Assembly: GCA_031551485.1 (NCBI GenBank)
Contig: JAVBNO010000069.1
Coordinates: 1-6,821, forward strand
DNA from: JAVBNO01 sp031551485
Lineage (GTDB): Bacteria > Bacillota > Clostridia > Oscillospirales > Ruminococcaceae
DNA length: 6,821 nt
Direction of reading: 5' to 3'
The notes under the pieces are model-generated. The model saw only the letters and a list, made by a program, of their open reading frames with translations. It was not told where the DNA came from and ran no database searches. Position 1 is the stretch's first letter. Every line of letters begins with the position of its first letter. Below, one piece after another: positions 1-4,939 of the stretch. The translations under genes were made by a program, and so were the position numbers.

Positions 1-1
1 C

Positions 2-127
2 ACCAGTTTCTTGGCTGTTGATCAAGAATATCTCGACACTGTTCTTTACCTTATCAACTCTCGCCCCAGAAAATGCCTTGGCTGGCTTTCTCCCGCCGAT
101 GTCTTCTTCTCCAAGTGTTGCACTTGA
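2..127 (+). CDS. IS30-family transposase, C-terminal end (5' part outside window)
   Basis: Reading from base 2 gives 41 codons ending in TGA. The peptide contains VDQEYLDTVLYLINSRPRK followed by CLGWLSPADVFF, which is the characteristic end of IS30-family DDE transposases: a helix, then N-x-R-P-R-K-x-L-G-W-x-[ST]-P-x-x-x-F, just after the last catalytic Glu of the integrase core. The catalytic residues and the DNA-binding HTH would lie upstream of the window, so whether the element is intact cannot be judged. The right terminal inverted repeat should lie in about the next 30 bases (roughly 128-150), but the left end is not available to define it. The enzyme cuts and joins the ends of its insertion sequence. 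The family call is from recognition of the C-terminal motif. Confidence 0.82.
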   Translation, partial: TSFLAVDQEYLDTVLYLINSRPRKCLGWLSPADVFFSKCCT

Positions 128-156
128 CTTGACATTCTACCTAGGTTCTCCCACGG

Positions 157-180
157 TCCCCCTCCACTCTCCGAGGGGGA
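157..180. repeat. GC-rich inverted repeat beside the IS30 end
   Basis: TCCCCCTC (157-164) and GAGGGGGA (173-180) are perfect 8-base complementary arms around an 8-base loop. Neither strand has a U-tract after the hairpin, so it is a poor intrinsic terminator. It lies 30 bases past the transposase stop and could belong to the IS end or to the flanking chromosome. Confidence 0.45.
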
Positions 181-198
181 TAAAATGAAAAGTATATT

Positions 199-219
199 GC
201 AGACGGCAGACGGCAGACG
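199..219 (+). repeat. Three tandem copies of a 7-base unit (GCAGACG)
   Basis: GCAGACG occurs three times head to tail without mismatch, about 190 bases before the first gene of the methyltransferase operon. It is too short to be a CRISPR or a typed minisatellite. It may be a replication-slippage tract or a cluster of protein-binding sites; nothing in the sequence decides between these. Confidence 0.6.
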
Positions 220-361
220 CGACATTAGCCCTGTACATCTGCCGGATCGTAATCGTATAAGCGCCGCTTGGGTGTGGATCGTAAGTAAGGACTACTTTTC
301 ATTTGCGTATATTTTTACCAAAAATCATGCATATCCACAAGAAGAGAAAGCCGCCTGCGCG

Positions 362-404
362 TATAATAAAAGTGAATACACGGCTCAAAAACGCAGATAA
401 GGAG
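362..404 (+). promoter_or_regulatory. Putative -10 box and ribosome binding site of the methyltransferase operon
   Basis: A perfect TATAAT stands at 362-367 and would start transcription near 374, giving a leader of about 40 bases. No good -35 hexamer is found 16-18 bases upstream (339-344 reads AAGAAG), so an activator may be needed or the box may be fortuitous in AT-rich DNA. The ribosome binding site AAGGAG at 399-404 lies 8 bases before the ATG at 413. Two other ATGs (405 and 409) are out of frame and too close to it. The rest of 128-412 holds only the inverted and tandem repeats listed; I see no cobalamin-riboswitch core. Confidence 0.45.
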
Positions 405-412
405 ATGGATGT

Positions 413-1771
413 ATGGCTACGCCCAAAGAAATATTGTTCAGCGTGCTGCGGCACGAAAAGACGGATACACTGCCCTGGGTGCCTTTTGCAGGTGTCCACG
501 CCGGCAAGCTTATTGGCAAAAATGCCATTGAAGTACTGACCGATGGGGATGTGCTGTTTGCCGCCCTTTCGGAAGTCAACAAGCTTTACAAACCCCACGG
601 CCAGCCGGTACTTTTCGATTTGCAGGTAGAGGCGGAAATTCTGGGGTGCGATTTGGTGTGGGTGGACAACTGCCCGCCTTCGGTCAAAACCCATCCGCTG
701 GCGGAAACCGCCGTTGTGCCCTGCATTTGCACGGTGCCCAAGGCGGAGGACGGCCGTCTGCCCATGATTTTGTCAGTCATGCGCAGAATGAAAGAAGCGT
801 TTGGGAATACCACCGCCCTCTATGGCTTGGTGTGCGGCCCCTTCACTCTGGCGTCCCATCTGCGGGGCAACGACATTTTCATGGATATGTACGACGACGA
901 AGAATTTGTCACCGGTCTTCTCAACTATTGCATGGAGGTAGATAAAGCCGTCGCCGACTTGTATATCGACGCGGGCATGGATGTCATTGCCATTGTGGAC
1001 CCGCTGGTCTCCCAAATCTCGGCGGCCCACTTTGAAACCTTCCTCACCCAGCCCTATACCACCCTGTTCGACCACCTGCGGGAAAGAAAGACCTTTTCCT
1101 CCTTCTTTGTCTGCGGCGACGCCACCCGCAACATCGAGGTCATGTGCCAGACCTGTCCCGATTCCCTTTCGGTGGATGAGAATGTGGATTTGCCCGCCGC
1201 CAAAAAAATTGCCGACCGGTACAATATCACAGTGGGCGGTAACATTCCCTTAACATCGGTCATGTTGCACGGCACCCAGCAGGACAATATGAAATGCGTC
1301 ATCGACCTCATAGACAGCATTGACGACCACCGCAATCTGATTATCGCCCCGGGTTGCGACATGCCCTATGATGTGCCTGTTGAAAACGCCATTGCCGTCT
1401 CCCACGCCGTCTTACAGCCCGCCGAAGTGCGGGAGATGCTGAAAAATTATGTGGCGGTGGAGGACGACATCCAGGTGGAACTGCCCGATTACGCCCATTT
1501 GGCCAGACCCTTTGTGGAAGTGTTTACGCTGGACTCGGCCACCTGCGCCGCCTGCACTTATATGATGGGGGCTGCCGATGTAGCCAAAGAGTATTACGGC
1601 GATAAAATCGACATGATTGAATATAAATTTACGCTGAAAGAGAACATTGCCCGGTGCAAAAAAATGGGCGTCAAAAATCTGCCCAGCATCTATATTAACG
1701 GCCAGCTGGCTTTCTCCTCCATTATCCCCAGCAAAGAGGAGCTGAACGCCGCCATTGAAAAAGTGCTCTAG
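413..1771 (+). CDS. MtaA/uroporphyrinogen decarboxylase-family protein fused to a C-terminal thioredoxin-like domain
   Basis: Residues ~2-338 form a URO-D/MtaA-type TIM barrel: GLVCGPFTLASHLRG at 138-152, a DAGMDVIAIVDPL strand at 186-198, a VCGD turn at 233-236 and APGCD at 312-316. MtaA, MtbA and CmuA relatives move methyl groups between corrinoid proteins and thiol acceptors using a Zn held by HxC plus a distal Cys. Here Cys234 and Cys315 sit at the two Cys positions, but the expected His is Phe232, so Zn binding and methyl transfer are uncertain. Residues ~366-452 are a thioredoxin-like domain with CxxC (C378-A-A-C381) and a probable cis-Pro in NLPSIYING (P424); it is probably cytosolic and able to do dithiol/disulfide exchange. 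The protein is about 100 residues longer than plain MtaA-type proteins because of this domain. The ATG at 413 has a good RBS. The CobW-like GTPase gene begins 11 bases downstream. Substrate is unknown; heme-pathway HemE is unlikely given the fusion and neighbour. Confidence 0.85.
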   Translation: MATPKEILFSVLRHEKTDTLPWVPFAGVHAGKLIGKNAIEVLTDGDVLFAALSEVNKLYKPHGQPVLFDLQVEAEILGCDLVWVDNCPPSVKTHPLAETAVVPCICTVPKAEDGRLPMILSVMRRMKEAFGNTTALYGLVCGPFTLASHLRGNDIFMDMYDDEEFVTGLLNYCMEVDKAVADLYIDAGMDVIAIVDPLVSQISAAHFETFLTQPYTTLFDHLRERKTFSSFFVCGDATRNIEVMCQTCPDSLSVDENVDLPAAKKIADRYNITVGGNIPLTSVMLHGTQQDNMKCVIDLIDSIDDHRNLIIAPGCDMPYDVPVENAIAVSHAVLQPAEVREMLKNYVAVEDDIQVELPDYAHLARPFVEVFTLDSATCAACTYMMGAADVAKEYYGDKIDMIEYKFTLKENIARCKKMGVKNLPSIYINGQLAFSSIIPSKEELNAAIEKVL

Positions 1772-1782
1772 AGGGTGCAGCT

Positions 1783-2694
1783 ATGATTGATTTCTATTTA
1801 CTCACCGGATTTTTGGGAGCGGGCAAAACCACCTGCCTGCAAAATTTCATCCGGATTTTGGCGCCCAAGCGCCTTCATATCCTCATCAATGAATTTGGCG
1901 CCGTGGGGGTGGACAGCGTCCTTTTGCAAGGGGTGGATGCCGTGCTCAGCGAGGTCAACAACGGTTCCATCTTCTGCTCCTGCCGCTTTGATCAATTTGA
2001 AAACGTGCTGGAGAACATTTTGCAAAACCCGCCGGAAGCGGTGGTGGTGGAGGCTTCCGGTTTGTCCGATCCCACCGCCATCGGCAAAATTCTGGCCGAC
2101 CCGCGTTACAAGGACTTTTGCTATAAAGGGGCTATCTGCATTGTGGACGCCCTGCGCTTTCACAAAGTGCTCGCCACAGCCCGGGTGTGCGCCAAGCAGC
2201 TGGCTGTCAGCGATATCATCCTTATTAATAAAACAGACCTTGCCACGCCGGAACAAATTGCCGAGGTTCGCGCGCTGATTCAGGAGCGTTACCCCGCCGC
2301 CGTCATCCACGAAACTACCTTTGGCCAAATTGACCCCGCCTGGCTTAAGGCGCTGGGCCGCCAGCCAAGCGGCGAGGAAGACCCCCACGACAAAGACCTG
2401 ACGCTGCAAAAAAATGCCGTCACCATCAACAGCCGCATGACCCGCCCCCAGCTGGAGGGCTTCATCAAACTGTTTGTGGAGGATACTTACCGGCTGAAAG
2501 GCTTTGTCTGTTTGGCCGACGGGCTCTATTATGTGGACTGTGTCGGGCCGCAAATCAATATTGTGCCGTGGGCCAAAGAAGCGCCCCCCAATACCGGCGT
2601 GCTTGTGGCGTTGGCGGGCCGGGGCATGAACCCCCGGCGGGCGATAAAAAAAGCGATCGAATGGTACCCCGACTGTATTGACAGCATGGAATGA
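1783..2694 (+). CDS. CobW-like G3E-family GTPase (P-loop metallochaperone type)
   Basis: The 303-residue protein shows the G3E order: Walker A GFLGAGKTT (9-17), INEFGAVGVDS (35-45), a Cys-containing loop NNGSIFCSCRFD (59-70), EASGLSDP (90-97, matching the family's E-x-x-G-x-x-D-P), NKTDL (149-153) giving guanine specificity, and a C-terminal CobW_C-like region (~213-296) with RLKGFVCLADGLYYVD. The family hydrolyses GTP to insert or deliver metals or cofactors (CobW, HypB, UreG, MeaB relatives). The usual CxCC metal site in NGCICC reads NGSIFCSC here, so only a CxC pair (C65, C67) remains. The RBS GAGGG (1771-1775) overlaps the upstream stop and lies 7 bases before ATG 1783, so the two genes are tightly co-transcribed. 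The partner is probably the MtaA-like protein or a corrinoid protein encoded elsewhere; this is inference from position. No internal frame damage is seen. Confidence 0.88.
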   Translation: MIDFYLLTGFLGAGKTTCLQNFIRILAPKRLHILINEFGAVGVDSVLLQGVDAVLSEVNNGSIFCSCRFDQFENVLENILQNPPEAVVVEASGLSDPTAIGKILADPRYKDFCYKGAICIVDALRFHKVLATARVCAKQLAVSDIILINKTDLATPEQIAEVRALIQERYPAAVIHETTFGQIDPAWLKALGRQPSGEEDPHDKDLTLQKNAVTINSRMTRPQLEGFIKLFVEDTYRLKGFVCLADGLYYVDCVGPQINIVPWAKEAPPNTGVLVALAGRGMNPRRAIKKAIEWYPDCIDSME

Positions 2695-2709
2695 TGTCGG
2701 GATTATACA

Positions 2710-2750
2710 AACAAAAGAACGTCCCATTGTTGGGCGTTCTTTTGTTGTTT
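2710..2750 (+). terminator. Intrinsic terminator of the methyltransferase-GTPase operon
   Basis: AACAAAAGAACG (2710-2721) pairs perfectly with CGTTCTTTTGTT (2735-2746). Inside, after a one-base bulge, CCCA pairs with TGGG around a TTGT loop. The right arm is T-rich and continues into GTTT. It lies 15 bases after the GTPase stop. The left arm is A-rich, so it could also work in reverse and stop - strand transcripts. Confidence 0.88.
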
Positions 2751-2770
2751 AGGCCTCCTGTCGGTTTATA

Positions 2771-3026
2771 GCCGCGAAGTGCAAAAGCGTTTTCGCGATG
2801 AAGAAGAAAAAGCTTGGCACCGATATAAATATAGACTTAGAGTAGACGTACAGCCGCACCGGCAAAGATATGGCATGTCGCTCGAGCCGCGACGGGCTCA
2901 TACTTTTTGGCGCAAAAAGTATGCAAAAACATTTTCTGGGGGAACCCACATGGTTTCCCCATACCCCATCCTTAGGGCGAGGGAATAGGTGCGCAGGAAA
3001 CGCCCGACCTTTGGGGAGGACGGTTT
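2771..3026 (+). repeat. Structured interspersed repeat, copy A (fullest copy)
   Basis: This is the reference copy of a repeat found four times in the window. Predicted hairpins, 5' to 3': CGCGAA/TTCGCG (2773-2797); CGGCA/TGTCG (2860-2880); GAGCC/GGCTC with a GCGACG loop (2884-2899); CATACTTTTT/AAAAAGTATG with a 5-base loop (2899-2923); GGGGGAACC/GGTTTCCCC (2938-2960); GCG/CGC with a 7-base CAGGAAA loop (2991-3003); and a weak CCT/AGG stem after it. A conserved block, CCCCATCCTTAGGGCGAGGG, lies at 2964-2983. No convincing coding frame is shared between copies. The copy sits between the terminators of two converging genes. The edges are estimated from similarity to the other copies and may be off by 10-20 bases. 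Confidence 0.82.
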
Positions 3027-3041
3027 TGGGTCTGTATTGGG

Positions 3042-3190
3042 GTGCAAACCGTGACGAATAGAAAAGAAGTTGGTACCGATATAAATATAAAAGTGAGGCA
3101 TAACAGTGATGCAGAGATGCAGCCGCCCCATCCTTAGGGCGAGGGCATAGGTACGCAGAAAACGTCTAGCCTTGTGGGATAAGGGTTAAG
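3042..3190 (+). repeat. Structured interspersed repeat, copy B (internally deleted)
   Basis: The 5' block TTGGTACCGATATAAATATA (3070-3089) matches copy A at 2814-2833, and CCCCATCCTTAGGGCGAGGG (3126-3145) matches A at 2964-2983. The roughly 105 bases between CAGCCGC and that block in copy A (about 2858-2963), which hold four of its hairpins, are missing. The 3' hairpin survives as ACG/CGT with a 7-base CAGAAAA loop (3153-3165), against GCG/CGC in copy A. It follows copy A head to tail after about 15 bases. Confidence 0.78.
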
Positions 3191-3223
3191 AGGTGGCTGG
3201 TAAACAAGGGCTGCGCCTGCTAC

Positions 3224-3256
3224 AGAAAAACCACCCGCTTATGAAGCGGGTGGTTT
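3224..3256 (-). terminator. uraA: Intrinsic terminator of the NCS2 permease gene
   Basis: AAACCACCCGCTT (3228-3240) and AAGCGGGTGGTTT (3244-3256) are perfect 13-base arms around a 3-base loop. On the - strand the stem runs into TTTTT (bases 3230-3226), so it works best for the permease transcript, which ends its reading frame at 3343, 87 bases upstream. On the + strand only TTT follows, so any action there would be weaker. Confidence 0.88.
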
Positions 3257-3342
3257 GCTATTGCGCAGTGTCGGACGGTTCCCGCCGGAACGGCGAAAAG
3301 AACGCGTCACGAACATGATATCATTTAACCGCTATGCTTTTG

Positions 3343-4593
3343 CTACACACTTTGGGGCAGCAGTTTGTTGGCCAGCACGCCTACCAGCACGGCGATGAAC
3401 AAGCCGGAAAAGTTAATGCCGAACAGGGTAACGCCGCTGCTTAAACCAAGACCGAACACCAAAATTAAAGCGACAATAATTAAGTTGCGGCTGTGGGTGA
3501 AGTCCAGCTCCGCCTCGGCCAATGTGCGAATGCCCACGGCGGCAATCATGCCGAACAGCACCACCGACATGCCGCCTTTTACCGCGTTGGGAATGGTGGA
3601 CAGCACAGCGCCAAACTTGCCGACAACGCCCAGGATGATGGCCAGCACGGCAGCAATTTTAATGACAAAGGGGTCGTACACTTTTGTTACCGCCAGCACG
3701 CCGGTGTTTTCGGAATAGGTGGTGTTGGCCGGGCCGCCTAAAAAACCGGCCAAAGCGGTGGCCACGCCGTCGCCCAGCAATGTTTTGTGCAGGCCCGGGT
3801 CTTTAAAAAAGTCTTTGCCCACCACCGAACCGTTGGTGGTGATATCGCCAATGTGTTCCATAAAGGTGACAAAGGCCACCGGCGCAATTAGAAGAATGGC
3901 CGCCAGGTCGAAAACCGGCAACGAGAAGAACCCGCCGTCAAAACGCCAGATGGGGCTGAGCAAGGGGGCGCTTTGGATGGCGGACAGGTCAATGAGCTTT
4001 TGGGGGAAAAGGTTCACGGCGTCAAAAAGAAGGGAAGCGACATAGCCGGTGACAAGGCCGATTAAAATAGGCACCAGTTTGAAAAAGCCTTTGGCAAAAA
4101 TAGAGACCACCACAATGGTAACCAGCACAATGGCTGCCACCCACCAGTTGGTGGCAGCCATGCTGATGCCCACAGGTGCCAGGCTCAGGCCGATGACCAC
4201 AATGACAGGACCGGTCACCACCGGCGGGAAAAAGCTTTTGACCCGGGCGGGGCCTGCGGCGGCCACCACGAAGCTAAGGGCCACGTAAATCAGGCCGGCC
4301 ACAATAATGCCCCCCTGGGCAATGGGAATGCGGCCGGGGTCAAAATTCAAAGTGCCGTCGGCGGCGGTACCCACCACCGTAATGGCCTGTATCGCCCCGA
4401 TAAAAGCAAAACTGGAACCCAAAAACACGGGCACTTTGTGGCCGGTAATGAAGTGAAAGGCCAACGTGCCAAGCCCGGCGCAAATTAATGCCACCGAAGG
4501 ATTTAAACCGGTCAGTGCGGGCACAAGAACCGTTGCGCCAAACATGGCGAATAGGTGCTGGACGCCCAACAGCGTCTTTTTGCCGTCAATCAT
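3343..4593 (-). CDS. uraA: NCS2-family uracil/xanthine permease (UraA-like)
   Basis: The 416-residue hydrophobic protein has about 14 membrane segments and the NCS2 landmarks: QHLFAMFGATVLVP (12-25), LGSSFAFI (58-65), FFPPVVTGPVIVVIGLSLA (121-139), FMEHIGD (244-250), DPGLHKTLLGDG (265-276), NTTYSENTGVLA (290-301). It should carry a nucleobase, probably uracil, with protons across the inner membrane. Glu246 and Glu295 match the two substrate Glu residues of E. coli UraA (E241, E290). Two other site positions differ from UraA: Asp250 for His245 and Ser294 for Gly289. EHIGD also resembles the E-x-x-x-D of purine-type NCS2 carriers, so xanthine or another base is possible. The ATG at 4593 is the first in-frame start, because a TGA lies two codons upstream. 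AGGAG is 12 bases away, which is rather long. It is transcribed divergently from the peptidase gene, with its own promoter, leader and terminator. Confidence 0.9.
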   Translation of the reverse strand: MIDGKKTLLGVQHLFAMFGATVLVPALTGLNPSVALICAGLGTLAFHFITGHKVPVFLGSSFAFIGAIQAITVVGTAADGTLNFDPGRIPIAQGGIIVAGLIYVALSFVVAAAGPARVKSFFPPVVTGPVIVVIGLSLAPVGISMAATNWWVAAIVLVTIVVVSIFAKGFFKLVPILIGLVTGYVASLLFDAVNLFPQKLIDLSAIQSAPLLSPIWRFDGGFFSLPVFDLAAILLIAPVAFVTFMEHIGDITTNGSVVGKDFFKDPGLHKTLLGDGVATALAGFLGGPANTTYSENTGVLAVTKVYDPFVIKIAAVLAIILGVVGKFGAVLSTIPNAVKGGMSVVLFGMIAAVGIRTLAEAELDFTHSRNLIIVALILVFGLGLSSGVTLFGINFSGLFIAVLVGVLANKLLPQSV

Positions 4594-4691
4594 TTTTCAT
4601 TCACTCTCCTGTTCTTTGCCGGGATATTGTGCCTGCCAAACGTATGCCCAAATGCCGGGACGGCTGTATACACCGCAAAAAGCCGACCCAC

Positions 4692-4777
4692 AAAAAAAGA
4701 AGCCTTCTCCACGGAAAAACCGTAAAAAAGGCTAACAGCTTTGTTTTTGTAAATGCTGCTTACTTTTGGCCTTTGGC
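4692..4777 (-). promoter_or_regulatory. Putative transcription attenuator in the permease leader
   Basis: Read on the - strand, AGCCTT-TTTT-ACGG (4733-4720) pairs with CCGT-GGAG-AAGGCT (4714-4701 region) around a TTTTT loop, and TCTTTTTTT follows (4700-4692): an intrinsic terminator inside the 5' leader, about 100 bases before the start codon. The middle four pairs are U-G/U-A and form only in the - strand RNA, which fixes the direction. An alternative fold pairs AAAGGC (4774-4769) with GCCTTT (4732-4727) and AGCAGC (4760-4755) with GCTGTT (4739-4734), which uses up the left arm of the terminator. A small GCC-AAA-GGC hairpin (4777-4769) could in turn block it. Pyrimidine transport genes in Firmicutes are often attenuated by PyrR, but I do not see the conserved PyrR-binding AGAGAGG loop, so the signal is unknown. 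Confidence 0.6.
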
Positions 4778-4810
4778 ACACCAACACACCCCGCAATCTT
4801 AATTATTACG

Positions 4811-4839
4811 AGTATAATACACAAGCGGCCAATTGTAAA
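4811..4839 (-). promoter_or_regulatory. Promoter of the permease gene
   Basis: On the - strand, TTTACA (4839-4834) and TATACT (4816-4811) are separated by exactly 17 bases, one mismatch from consensus in each hexamer. Transcription would begin near 4804, giving a leader of about 210 bases that contains the attenuator-like structure. Confidence 0.8.
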
Positions 4840-4868
4840 TACGCTTTCTCGCTTTTTGCGGGAAAAAC

Positions 4869-4877
4869 TGCTATAAT
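4869..4877 (+). promoter_or_regulatory. Extended -10 promoter of the M20 peptidase gene
   Basis: TGCTATAAT is a perfect TATAAT with the TGn extension, which can compensate for the poor -35 (4849-4854 reads TCGCTT at 17-base spacing). The start would be near 4884, with a leader of about 56 bases. It diverges from the permease promoter, with only about 30 bases between the two promoter elements, so a bound regulator could affect both. Confidence 0.65.
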
Positions 4878-4939
4878 ATTTCCAGTTTATCTTTGTCTGT
4901 TCTGCGGTATGTCACGGCATTGGGGAAGGGGGGAACGGT

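Noticed and set aside
283..299. A possible small hairpin AAGTA/TACTT followed by T residues, as a terminator upstream of the operon.
   Set aside because: The stem has only five mostly A-T pairs and too short a T run.
185..400. A 71-codon open frame between the IS30 end and the methyltransferase gene.
   Set aside because: There is no convincing Shine-Dalgarno before the ATG, it crosses the tandem repeat and the TATAAT region, and the peptide is not recognisable.
220..412. A cobalamin riboswitch before the methyltransferase operon, as might be expected for a corrinoid-linked system.
   Set aside because: The B12-box-like core and supporting stems are not visible in this short leader.
1798..2727. 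A 309-codon open frame on the - strand opposite the CobW-like gene.
   Set aside because: It is the antisense shadow of a gene with clear G3E motifs; it has no motif of its own and overlaps the operon terminator.
2870..3061. Short + strand open frames inside repeat copy A (for example starting MACRSSRDG).
   Set aside because: They run through the hairpin arms, lack ribosome binding sites, and the frame is not kept in the other copies.
2771..3190. CRISPR array or clustered tandem repeats.
   Set aside because: The repeats are long, divergent, structured and only two per locus, without regular spacers or cas genes.
4590..4796. A 68-codon open frame on the - strand through the permease leader, ending in an ATGA overlap with the permease start.
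   Set aside because: It would start at a TTG only about 8 bases from the predicted transcription start with no Shine-Dalgarno, its sequence is dictated by the terminator hairpin, and the peptide looks like no known leader peptide.
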